Shown: positions 1-9,010 of the stretch, piece after piece
Numbering within the stretch: the first letter of the stretch is position 1
Layout of the letters: each line of letters starts with the position of its first letter
Assembly (NCBI RefSeq): GCF_000283155.1
Contig: NW_004454207.1
Coordinates: 1,809,387 to 1,873,386, forward strand
Length of the DNA: 64,000 bases
Source: Ceratotherium simum simum
Lineage: Eukaryota > Chordata > Mammalia > Perissodactyla > Rhinocerotidae
Reading direction: 5' to 3'
The notes under the pieces: generated by a model
What the model was told of the DNA's origin: nothing
What the model saw: only the letters and a program-made list of their open reading frames with translations
The model's database searches: none
Translations under genes and position numbers: made by a program

Positions 1-110
1 TTCAGTTCTGTCTCAGGGGTAATTTTTCCACAAGTAGTTGTAAATTGGCTGTGTCCACGGGAGGAGGTGAGTTCAGAGTCTGCCTACGCCACCATCTTGA
101 CTCCGCCTCC
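1..110 (-). mobile_element. L1 LINE, 5' end only (rest lies left of the window)
   Basis: Read on the minus strand, the sequence from 110 downward starts GGAGGCGGAGTCAAGATGG, the usual start of a mammalian L1 5' UTR, including a CAAGATGG core that resembles the YY1 site at L1 +1 (complement of 92-99). It continues with the CTCACCTCCTCCC and CTACTTGTGG stretches of carnivore and ungulate L1 leaders. The element therefore keeps its true 5' end and could be full length, with its body beyond base 1. It interrupts the retroviral LTR that resumes at 111. What is seen is 110 bp only; full length is inference. Confidence 0.75.
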
Positions 111-430
111 TATACCTTTTTAGAACAAAGAACCCAGGATACATATTCATCAAAGTTTCAAAGAGGTATTCAGTTGCAGATTAGCAGGTCAGTACTGATA
201 CTGGCGTTACTGATACTGGCATGGTAGGAAAGAAAGTATGCATCCTTATTTTAAAAGAGTGCATTTATTTACTTTGAGATAATATTTAATGCATTCTTTA
301 CTTTAATGGTTAAAGCAGACGTACAATGTATGTTTGATAGGCCATAAGTCAGGCTTCTTTAGTTTAGGATGAATCAGGTTTAAACCAGAATAGCTACCCA
401 ATAACCTCAATATGTGAAAATTTCTTATCA
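111..430 (-). mobile_element. ERV 3' LTR, partial, cut by L1
   Basis: This stretch aligns with 7477-7847, roughly 85 percent identical by eye outside indels. The shared parts include CAAAGTTTCAAAGAGGTATT and the boundary TTTCTTATCA. On the minus strand the LTR starts TGATAAGAAA at 430, directly after a polypurine tract, which marks it as the 3' LTR of a minus-strand provirus. It lacks about 55 bp present in the 5' LTR around 7575-7630. The rest of the LTR is expected beyond the L1, outside the window. Confidence 0.8.
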
Positions 431-441
431 TTTTCCCCTTT
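431..441 (-). other. Polypurine tract of the ERV
   Basis: On the minus strand AAAGGGGAAAA lies immediately upstream of the TG start of the 3' LTR at 430. This is the normal place and composition for the plus-strand primer of retroviral reverse transcription. It fixes both the orientation of the provirus and the LTR boundary. Confidence 0.75.
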
Positions 442-779
442 TGATCAATATTTTGATAGAAAGCATTGATGATCAAGGTATTGACCCTTGGTGCCAGGGT
501 GGTTGCTGCCTGCCCTGGGTCCATCATGTCCCTCAGCGCTAGGCTTTTATTTCATTGATTTACCCAGTTATCCACACTGGGGGGAAATAGTCAGATATAG
601 TGGACAAGCATAGAGGTATCTATTGACAGGGGAAGCATTTCATAGATTATGTAATTTCTTAATTATTTTTAGATTATCACACAAACAATGTACATGTGCT
701 TTTGCATGACTTCTTATGACTACGTTGTTTATAACAATTATAGAACAGATATAGTAATAATTGTAATAGATTTAATACT
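442..779 (-). pseudogene. Degraded 3' part of ERV, env position
   Basis: This lies between the polypurine tract and the foreign LTR at 780. A minus-strand frame at 303-527 stays open through the polypurine tract into the LTR (it contains PGQAATTLAPRVNTLIINAF), but it has no fusion peptide, CX6CC motif or membrane span that I can see. The position is where env or its tail would be. There is room for only about 340 bp, so most of env is missing or was never there. Assignment is by position only. Confidence 0.35.
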
Positions 780-1342
780 TGAAATTCATACCAGCTCAAC
801 ACAAGATTGACATAAAGGAAGCCATATTGTAGAAAAAGAACCATATTGTAACTTTGAATGACCTCTGATTAACTGGCCCAGACATGCTCTGTGGATTTTA
901 TGGCCCCTCTCAGCTGCTATACATTGATAATTTTGTTCTTTTGAGTTCCTTAAGAATGTGATGATCCCTGGGCAGCGAGTCTATGCTGATAGCCATCATC
1001 AATGACAACTGAAAGATCCGGGTACAGGGTGTTGCTCTGGTCTCTGATGCATATCCAGTAAAACAAAAGACTATCAGGAACTAAGACCAGATGTCTGCCT
1101 CCACCCGGAGATCAGATGGATGCCCCCACAGGCAGACCAGCTGCCTCCCCCACCCAGAGACCAGCCCCGTATATAACTGGCCTGTAGTCTTTGTTCTGTA
1201 AAATGGTTCTTTTGGACGTGAGTCGGCCATCTACCGTCTGGCTAGAAAGCTGTAATAAAAAGTCCTTTCTCTCCTACCACCTTGCCTCTTCACTATTGGC
1301 ATGTCTAGCAGTTGTCAGATGAACCCCTTTTGGGCGGTAACA
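780..1342 (+). mobile_element. Solo LTR of a different ERV1-type element
   Basis: This plus-strand LTR lies inside the minus-strand provirus. It shows the LTR order: TG start near 780, a TATA box (GTATATAA, 1169-1176), an AATAAA signal (1254-1259), a C/T-rich U5 and an end near GGCGGTAACA at 1342. It has no internal region, so it is a solo LTR formed by recombination. Retroviral pol sequence on the minus strand resumes directly after it. I could not find a convincing target duplication, so the ends may be off by some bases. Confidence 0.65.
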
Positions 1343-1510
1343 CATGGACTGGTTAAAAATGCCTGATGTGGTCCTTTCCAATGGAGCTGCAAAGGGTCTT
1401 TAATTTGGTGTCTCTTCCAATAAACAAAATCTCCAGGTTATAGTCCATAATCCTTCAGGTCTTCATCTCCTGGGAGCTCACTGTGAAAGGAATCAGCTAC
1501 CAACCTTTTA
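1343..1510 (-). pseudogene. ERV integrase C-terminal domain remnant
   Basis: Read on the minus strand this encodes a PGDFVYWKRHQIKDPLQ-like stretch followed by WKGPHQAFLT. That matches the gammaretroviral-type integrase tail with its GPY/F module, where the Y is replaced by H here. In-frame stops break it. It follows the integrase core on the same strand and abuts the foreign LTR, so the pol 3' end or the pol-env junction was split by that insertion. Confidence 0.7.
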
Positions 1511-1536
1511 TTTCTTTTAAGCACCTTAATGAGATC

Positions 1537-1983
1537 CTAACAATAATGTAATATATCTCCCTTGAGCAAAATTGGTTCATACATTCCCTCATCTAATTGC
1601 ATAGGCTGTCCTGTTATTATTTCAAAAGGAGACAGCTGATGTTTACCAAAAGGTATAGATCTAAGATTGAGAAGTACTAGCAGAAGAGCTTTTGGCCATG
1701 AGAGATTAAATGCTTCTGAAAGTTTTCCCAATTGAGTTTTGATAGTGGCATAGGTTCCTTCCAGTAATCCCAAGGACTGGGGATGATAAGCATGGTGAAA
1801 ATGCTGCATTATTGGCCAAATGCCACAGATAGATTTAATTACTTGTCTGGTACAATGAGTTCTCTGGTCACAGTGTGTAACTTGGTAGGAATTCCCCAAA
1901 CAGGAATTATCCTGTCCAATAACAGTTTACATACTGTTAAAGCCCATTGCTCTTCTGCAAGTAAAGCCCTCAACTCAATGTGA
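1537..1983 (-). pseudogene. ERV integrase catalytic core, second half
   Basis: The minus-strand frame at 1537-1899 carries HCDQRTHCTRQ, corresponding to the second catalytic Asp region, and YHPQSLGLLEG, which holds the catalytic Glu of the DDE triad. The distal core follows (FGKHQLSPFEIITG). The frame is about 120 codons and is closed by stops, and it is not joined in frame to the first half at 2001-2324. The enzyme is dead. The sequence resembles class I (ERV1, gammaretrovirus-like) integrases. Confidence 0.8.
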
Positions 1984-2000
1984 AAACATATGAATCATTA

Positions 2001-2333
2001 CTAAGATATATTTGTGTCTTGAGATAATAGCATTTGAATAAAGTCCAATTGCCATACCTCAAAGGGCCACTTAGGAAGGAGAAAGTGACCTTGCGACACA
2101 TGAAGTGTTTTCCCAGGGTTATATATAGTACAATGAGCATATGCTTTATGAGGTACTGAGGGAGAAAGTTTCCAAAAATATTGTTTTCCCCATAAAATCA
2201 TATTTTTGGGTACCCAGTGAGTTAAATGATGTACATGCTGGAGTAATGGCAATTGTGCTCCAGCAGGTACTATAGGTTGTTTTTTGTTAATCAGATCCAA
2301 ACCACATTTGTGTGGCAGGGTCAAAAATTCCCC
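2001..2333 (-). pseudogene. ERV integrase zinc-binding domain and start of core
   Basis: The minus-strand frame 2001-2324 has the H-X3-H pair (HHLTHW) and one Cys of the CxxC pair. The second Cys appears to be Tyr (HCTIY), so the zinc site is broken. WPFEVWQLDFIQM follows and supplies the first catalytic Asp region. The 5' side of the domain is interrupted at 2333 by an L1 insertion in the opposite orientation. The frame is open for 107 codons only. Confidence 0.8.
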
Positions 2334-2818
2334 ATTTTGGATTTATGCACCCCTATGTTCATCACAGCATTATTCACAATAGCCAAGATGTGGAAGCAAC
2401 CCAAGTCCCCATCCATGGATGAATGGGTAAAGAAGATGTAGTATATATATGCAATGGAATACTGCTCAGCCATAAAAAAGACAAAATCATGCCATTTGTG
2501 ATACTATGGATAGACCTCGAGCATATTATGCTAAGTGAAATAAGTCAGACAGAAAAAGACAAATACTGTATGAATTCACTCATATATGGAAGATAAACAA
2601 ATATAGAGATAAGGAGAACAGATTGGTGTTTACCAGAGGGGAAGAGGGTAGGGGGAGGGTGAAAGGGGTAAAGAGGCACATATATATGGTGACAGATAAA
2701 AACTAGAATATTGGTGGTGAGCACGATGCAGTCTACACAGAAACTGAAATATAATAATGTACTCCTGAAATTTACACAATTTCATAGGTCAATATGACCT
2801 CAATAAAATAAGTTTTTT
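2334..2818 (+). mobile_element. L1 LINE 3' end inserted in ERV pol
   Basis: This 5'-truncated L1 on the plus strand holds the last codons of ORF2 (CTPMFITALFTIAKMWKQPK and following, with stops) and a 3' UTR with the purine-rich GAGGGGAAGAGGGTAGGGGG tract. It ends CAATAAAATAAG plus a short A-rich tail. An 11-bp target duplication AAAAATTCCCC flanks it (2323-2333 and 2819-2829), proving insertion by target-primed reverse transcription into the older provirus. The short tail and stops indicate an old copy. Confidence 0.93.
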
Positions 2819-2829
2819 AAAAATTCCCC

Positions 2830-3410
2830 CTTTTTGTTGCCATATCTGTTTCTCTTCTTCCGTGGCAATTTCTTGAGCCTGTAGAAGGAAATCTTTCACT
2901 GGGTTAGCAGGTTTAACAGAGAGCAATGGGCATTCTTGAGGCTGGAAAGGATAAGTATTTAAAGGTGCCTGCTTGGCAGCAGCATCAGCAAGTTAATCAG
3001 ATTTGGAATGCCCTGGTATTTTAATAATTGCTAATGGTTTTGGTATTTGTATAGCATTAACAATTCTGCAACCTGTTTTTCATTTTTTTATAAGTTGTCC
3101 TGAAGAGGTTAAGAACCCTCGTTGTTTTCATAGCATTCCAAAGTCGTGTGCCACTCCAAAGGCATAATGATTATCAGTATAAACATTAGCTATCTGATCC
3201 TTAGCTAGTTGACAAGCTTTAGTTAAGGCAATTAATTTGGCCTGCTATGCTGATCTTATTCCTGGTAAATAAGAGCTTTTAATATGTCTGCTGTAGATGT
3301 TATTGCATATCTAGCCCAGTAATGTCCCTGCTCATCTTTTAAATAGGACCTATCTGTAAATCAAATTTACAGTATTATCAGCATTATCAATTGGAGTCTC
3401 TTATAGGTCA
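2830..3410 (-). pseudogene. ERV RNase H domain remnant
   Basis: The minus-strand sequence near 3300-3355 reads like an RNase H N-terminal region (YLKDEQGHYWARYA). At about 3138-3185 it reads YTDNHYAFGVAHDFG, matching the retroviral RNase H motif YTDSxYAF...H with a catalytic Asp. Many stops and frameshifts break it. It lies between the RT connection region and integrase, the normal pol order. Confidence 0.7.
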
Positions 3411-3435
3411 TTCCTAGGAGTAAGAAGATAATCTA

Positions 3436-3729
3436 CTAATAAAATGCAGTTGTGTCATTTTCCTCCTGTGGTACTAGAAGCCAGGTCCATTCAATCAAGT
3501 CAGACTTAAGTAATATATATAAAAGTTGAACAATGTGTGAAAAGTTAGGCACCCAGTTCCTGCAGTATCCAGTCAGTTTTAGAAAATCCCTCAATTGTTC
3601 TTTTGTTAGCAGTTTTACAAAGCCATCAGTTTCTCCATTAGAAACAGTTTCTCTTACCCAGTTCAGTTTTAGGATCTGAAAGTTCATCATAAACCTATAT
3701 TCTGGAGTAAATGTCAGAGTCCTTGCCAT
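3436..3729 (-). pseudogene. ERV reverse transcriptase, thumb/connection fragment
   Basis: A 97-codon minus-strand frame contains LLTKEQLRDFLKLTGYCRNW and PNFSHIVQLLYILLKSDLIEW. This is the conserved segment after the RT palm in class I retroviruses (LTPxQLRxFLGxxGYCRxWIPxF...PLYxLLK). I could not see the YxDD palm motif upstream, between 3730 and 4138 or beyond the ERE, so the catalytic palm seems to be deleted or unrecognisable. Confidence 0.8.
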
Positions 3730-4148
3730 GAATCTCTCTGAAGATGAAACATATTTGTAAAAGCATCAGAGTAAAACAATAACTATCTGTAAATGACAAA
3801 AGTCTTAACATCATAATGCAATTGACAAAGAAATTTTGTTATAACATTTTAAGATAATAACTAGAATTATACCAGGACATATCAGATCTTTAGGAATTTT
3901 ATATAATTTTTTAGAATGTTTATATCAATAACATTTACCCATGCAATATAACCTAAGAAGGTTTATCATCATTTATTTCACATTGCTTCCTGTGCAATTT
4001 AATATACCAAATAAACCTAATTGACAAACAGACAAACCTAATTTGTTTAATATTTCCATCCTTATAGGAAGAGAACAAATTCTTTGAGAAGTCCCAGGGA
4101 TCCACTGGAAATTCTCCAAGTTTATTTCAGTTCAAAAGAAAGACTTTA
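3730..4148 (-). other. Unassigned ERV internal sequence
   Basis: AT-rich stretch where the RT palm should lie if the provirus were colinear. No frame longer than about 40 codons and no retroviral motif were found. It is either a heavily mutated part of pol or sequence joined by an internal deletion. The ERE target duplication lies at its right end (4139-4148). Confidence 0.3.
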
Positions 4149-4367
4149 GGGGCCGGCCCTGTGGCTTGGTGGTTAAGTGCGCGCGCTGCGATGCTGGTGG
4201 CCTGGGTTCGGATCCCGGGTGCGCATCGAGGCACCACTTCTCCGTCCATCCTGAGGCCGAGTCCCACATACAGCAACTAGAAGGATGTGCAGCTATGACA
4301 TACAACTATCTACTGGGGCTTTGGGGGGAAAAAATAAAATAAATAAAATCTTTAAAAAAAAAAAAAA
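4149..4367 (+). mobile_element. ERE SINE, short form
   Basis: tRNA-derived equine SINE on the plus strand. The head GGGGCCGGCCCTGTGGC is followed by a box-A-like GGTGGTTAAGTGCG and a box-B-like GGTTCGGATCCCGG. A short body and an A-rich tail (AAATAAAATCTTTAAAA...) close it. The 10-bp target duplication AAAGACTTTA is at 4139-4148 and 4368-4377. This copy lacks the GCTAACATCC...CCAATCCTCC module found in the four other copies of the window. It is inserted in the ERV. Confidence 0.95.
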
Positions 4368-6911
4368 AAAGACTTTATTTAGGATTTGAATTTCGGAGAA
4401 GCTTGTCAAAAATATCAAAAGGTTTTAAAACACTTGGCCAGAGAGGATCATAGGTCACTGTGAAACAATGCTTAGTCATCCACTTAACCATGGTGACAAA
4501 GATTTTCAGGCAAATACAGAAATTTAAATAGCTGTAAGAAAAACCATAGTTCCTATGATTAAAGACTTGATGAAAACAAAACAGGAAATTTATTTTGATA
4601 AAACATAAAATCCCTGCCCCTCTAGTAGACTACTCAAAGGAAAAGAAAAAACCTTTCATAATCTCTTTAGCAAGAGTAGATTAAAAGTCTAGGAAAATTA
4701 TCCTTTTGAGAGAAAGAAAACCAAATTATAATTTTTATATCAGCTTACTTTTGATATTAAAACTTATTCACTTAATTAAATTCATTTTTACTCTTAGCCA
4801 ATTTGACCATGCAGAAGACTCTTTCCTTGGGGTTCTTCTTCCACAGACTTTCTATAACTTTCTTTTTTACATTCAGAATTTGTCCCATGTCTTCCCTCCT
4901 TCCTAATGCTTTAGGACAACTTTACCTTTCTTAACAAAACAAACGAAATATCTCCATTTCTTATACTTTCTTTACTAAAAAAAATACATCTTACTTTTCT
5001 TGCATACAGAGATGTTGCTCTTATTCTTTTACATTAGCATCTTGTGGATTGGAAGACCCGCAAATACTGTCTAGAAACATGCGCTTCCTCATAGAAAATG
5101 TCTCAGCGTGGCACAAAACATTTAACACTGAGTATTTTCCTAGATCACGTGATTCTGAAATCCGTTTGGGCTATTATTTTTTATGCTTAGAAATAGTTTA
5201 TATAAGCACTTTCTTTAAGCAATTGAATACAGCTGTCTTATAAACTAGTCTTAATACCATCCAGAGGTAGAAAAATATCACATATTCATAATATACATAT
5301 ATAGACTCACAGATAAACACACAGACAGATGCAGACAAAGATTTTATAGCCTCCAGTTTAAAATTATTCCTTAGATTTTTGGACAAGTGTGCTTCCATAG
5401 CCATCTGCATCTACAAAAGCTTCTTTCCTCCTTTTTTTTCCTTCAGTTTTAGGAATCTGAGATGGTCTAGATAATAGCTCCTGGAGAGATTACAAGTTTT
5501 TGAGATAAACAGGGGAAGTTAGTTACTTATCAAAGGACTGACATGCCCATCCAATTACATTATCCTTAATTTGCTTCTTTCCCTCTGGTTACATAGTTTT
5601 ATCTTAACTTAGGGAAGAAGGCCTAAAAACATTCCTATCAGGCTTTGAATATCAGCTTCCAATTTGGCCAAATTTTTTATCATATGTTGCTAAATCCTTT
5701 CAAATATTTTGTCAGGTTTCAGCTGGGAAAAACAGTAACTGTTCCTGGCAGCACTGAACAACTCCATTATTTTTTAATTTCAGTTTTGACTGTTTAAGGG
5801 AATAACATAGCAGTTTCCCAGAAAATCTCTCAGATTCTCATTAACTCTGGAGGGGCTCATATTGGGCCCTCTTTCAAAGGTAGATTATAGGGGTGTCTGT
5901 AAAGCCATAACTTAATAGACTTTTCTTTTAGGTACCTCTTATAACTTAATTTTTTATTAGCTTTTTGCAACAAAACTCTCAATAAGGCTATTTTGGAATT
6001 TTGAAGCCTTTGCTTTTAAGTGAATTTCTTAAATGATCTTATCTAATTGGAACATTCCTTCTAATTTTCAGTGTAACTCTCTTGAGGCTGGCAGCAGTTT
6101 GGTAGGGCCCTAGCCACAAATGGAATGCAACCCACATTTCTGTCCAACCATATTTTGGGGCCCCCAACCTGAAGATTATCAAGCCAATCTCTCAGGACAC
6201 TAAACAAGCTTAGTAAGATTTTGCTGTTCTTTGTAAATATTTATAGCTTCTAGAACCTTTAGTTTTGAGCAGTTGTGCCAGAAAGTGACACACTTGACTC
6301 TTTAGGAATTAAAGATTGCATTTACCCTGTCTGTTCCACAGCTCTTAAATCTAGTGTGCAAAAAGACAAGTTTTGGAAACTCAAAGGAGCCCCAAAGTGG
6401 CCACTGTAATTTTAAATTATCCCAGGTTATCTTGATCCAAAAATCCAGCCATTTACAATTATCTGCATTTTGTTAAGCACTTGCAAGTATCAGTTTCATA
6501 CATATTATACATGAAGCCAGCCAGAGTTCTAGGGCGAGGCTGCCCATTCGGAAACTGTCAGCTTTAGAAATGTGATTTCCCGTTTTCTTTTAGTTTCATT
6601 TTACTATAAAGTCTGAACAATTTCTAAGGACATTGTAGTGGGTCAGAAGAGTGCTGCTTGTGAGTGCCACTTCCTAAAATGCTGTGAACACTCTTTACAT
6701 GTTTTGGTTTCTCCCACTGGCAGTCTAAAACTACCGTGGGAGCTCACAGCGCTGGACAATAAATCCTTATGTGTGCGTCCCTGGACGAGCTGTCAGTTAC
6801 TTAAAGTGAATGATCATGATGGAATTCCCTATGGGACTGCTGCACATCATGAGGATCAACCTCAGACACTCCCACTAGGTTCTCAGTCACCTGAGAACAC
6901 CTTACGGCTAG

Positions 6912-7001
6912 AAGGAGCTGGTGTCTCTTCTCTTCAGAGCTGAATGAATTCAGTCTAAGGAGCTGGTGTCTCTTCTCTTCAGAGCTGAATGAGTTCAGTC
7001 T
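6912..7001. repeat. 45-bp tandem duplication
   Basis: Two head-to-tail copies (6912-6956 and 6957-7001) beginning AAGGAGCTGGTGTCTCTTCT differ at a single base. The low divergence compared with the decayed provirus around it suggests that the duplication is much younger than the ERV. Confidence 0.9.
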
Positions 7002-7100
7002 CTCATTTTACTACCAAACAATTTGTTCAGACTTTGTAGACACAATTCTTTCCAATTTAAAACCAAATTAAAAAGGTCAGCCTGCCTCATTCACTCCAGA

Positions 7101-7175
7101 GTTCCCCTGGCCTAGGAAATTCCCCCTAGGTTCCCTTGGCCTAGGAAATTCTCCCTAGGCTCCCCTGGCCTAAGA
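7101..7175. repeat. 29-bp tandem repeat, about 2.5 units
   Basis: Units start at 7101, 7130 and 7159 with GTTCCCCTGGCCTAGGAAAT or close variants; the third unit decays after about 17 bp. The CCTGGCCTAGG and CCCCTAGG words recur. It is a minisatellite in the presumed ERV leader. Confidence 0.85.
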
Positions 7176-7299
7176 TATGTACTGGTACCCCCTTAAGACA
7201 CCTAGTCTTAAGACAGTGAAGCTGGAGGGGATCAACAGGCCTGTGTTGACACCAAGTGCCAGTTCAAAGCAGATTCCAGGTAGTTTCAGAGGGGTTTCT

Positions 7300-7324
7300 C
7301 TGAAATCCTGCCAATCCTACACCA
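7300..7324 (-). other. Probable ERV primer binding site (tRNA-Ser type)
   Basis: On the minus strand, 8 bases after the 5' LTR ends at 7333, the sequence reads TGGTGTAGGATTGGCAGGAT. The 3' end of tRNA-Ser would give a primer site close to TGGCGTAGTCGGCAGGATTC. The match is good apart from a 1-2 base indel and transitions. The 8-base spacer is longer than usual, so this remains a proposal. Confidence 0.45.
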
Positions 7325-7332
7325 AGAAATAT

Positions 7333-7847
7333 TGATGCAAATAACCAATAACCATTCTATAGATAAGAGAGAGAAGGTGAATTATATTTGAGCCAAGCTG
7401 AGGATTATATCTTGGGAAAACAGCCTTCACAAAGGAAGAAAGCTCCTTGGAAAAGCATGGTTTTCAGTATAGTTTTATACCTTTTTAAAACAAAGAACAT
7501 ACATCAAACATGCCTATGATACATATTCATCAAAGTTTCAAAGAGGTATTCAGTTGCAGATTAGCAAGTCAACATGAACCTGATGTCTCGGAAAGGAAAC
7601 ATCTTCAAGGGAGTACCAATACTGGCATTACCAATACTGGAAAGATACATAGGAAAGAAAGTATGCATCCTTATCTTAAGAGGGCATTCATTTACTTTGA
7701 GATAATGTTTAATGCATTCTTTAATGGTTAAAGCAGGTGTACAAGGTATGTTTGATAGGCCATGTCAGGCTTCTTTAGTTTAGGTCAAATCAGATTTATA
7801 CCAGAATAGCTACCCTATAAAGCTCGATATATGAAAATTTCTTATCA
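7333..7847 (-). mobile_element. ERV 5' LTR, complete
   Basis: A 515-bp LTR on the minus strand. Its TGATAAGAAA start is at 7847 and its end is at 7333 (plus strand TGATGCAAATAACC). The boundaries come from comparison with the solo LTR at 12937-13454, which has a target duplication, and with the 3' LTR at 111-430. Divergence from the 3' LTR, including a deletion of about 55 bp in the other copy, shows an old integration. The primer site follows it on the minus strand. Confidence 0.8.
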
Positions 7848-8690
7848 GGAGTGTGTTTCTCTTTACAGTATTTCTTTAAACAGTTTCCATAAATGAAGCA
7901 TATATGCCCAGCACAACTACTTTCTATAAAGGATATAAAAGCCCTTGACATATGCTGTATCTCATAGGGAAAAATAAAATTACCTCAGCAACCTGTAATT
8001 AATGATGCCAAAGACACCTCTGTTGGAGGTTCAAGTTTCTCAAATAATGGGGCATCACTAAACAAATTCAAGAAACCTAGTCCAGCAGTGTTGAAAAGGA
8101 ACAGCATGCACAGAAAGCAGCAGGTATGTTAGCCTTTCCAGCAGATGGGGTATGCATACCAGAACAAGCCCAGCATAATACAGCACTGATTATTACAACG
8201 TTGGGGAATAATATGTCAATACCAAGCTGCTTCCTTGTGGAGCATTTAGGATTTCCTGTGCTTCCCCTCCCCTCTCCTCCCTCCAGCTTTCCACTCCAGC
8301 TCATGTGCATGTTGCCAGGGACCATTTGGATTTTAAAGGCTAAAAAGTAAGTCAGGTTCTTTCTCACTTGGGGTTGACTAGTTACCACCAGCTGCTTCCT
8401 TCTTCTGAGTGTCAATGCATTCAGTCTGTCATTGGGAAGGCCACACAGTGCCATCAAAGAGTACCTGAGAAGCAGTCTGAAACTCAGATGCACTGATCCA
8501 CATCAAGGGATTTTTTAAAAAACAGTTGTCAGTTATGTTTTGCGGCACAATTTTCTAGGAATTCTTTTGGCTTTAAACATAGTTAAGAGTTTTGATGTCC
8601 ACATAGATATTTGAAGATTTAAATCTCCTGTAATACAGAGATGGATGTTCCTTATGTACTTGCAGCCTTATTTTGCCTTTATCCTCTAGT
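7848..8690. other. No recognised feature
   Basis: Unique-looking sequence. The two overlapping open frames near 8077-8493 have no recognisable domain and no splice or promoter context; I regard them as chance. Confidence 0.5.
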
Positions 8691-9010
8691 CTAATCCTGC
8701 AATTTACTCTTTATAAAACTCTGCCTTGTGCGTGTCATCTACGCAGCACTGGATGTACATCTTAACCATAGCCTTCATCACAGCATATTGAAGCATATTG
8801 AATTTGTCTGTATATGTATGTCTGCTACCTTTATAGAAGAGATGTCTTCTCTTCATTCTTATATCCTTACTATCCAGCACAATGCTGAATACAGTTGAGT
8901 TAAATTTAATTTGTCCCCTATTGCCTGAAGAGATGAAGTCCAAATTTCTTAGCTGGTAATCAAAGCCTTATTTAACTTCTCTCCTTATTGTCCTTTGATT
9001 ACCTACTTAT
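8690..9010 (+). mobile_element. L2 LINE fragments
   Basis: At 8740-8890 the order of words matches an L2 3' region: CAGCACTGG..., TTTGTCTGTATATGTATGTC, then ATCCTTACTATCCAGCACAA. At 8935-8995, AAGTCCAAATTTCTTAGCTG...AAAGCC matches the L2 AACTCCTTAGCNTGGCATTCAAGGCC segment. Both are strongly diverged and edges are approximate. Confidence 0.5.

Larger units (their letters stand above)
4378..7299 (-). other. ERV internal region, gag/leader position, not resolved
   Basis: This is the stretch between the recognisable pol and the primer site of the minus-strand provirus. By position it should hold gag, protease and the leader. No capsid major-homology motif, nucleocapsid zinc knuckle or protease DTG was seen, and open frames are short. 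Two tandem repeats lie near the leader end (6912-7001 and 7101-7165). Part of it could be foreign sequence. It is included in the provirus only because both LTRs of one family flank it. Confidence 0.4.

Noticed and set aside
303..527. Host gene exon
   Set aside because: The frame runs through the ERV polypurine tract into the LTR, so it belongs to the provirus.
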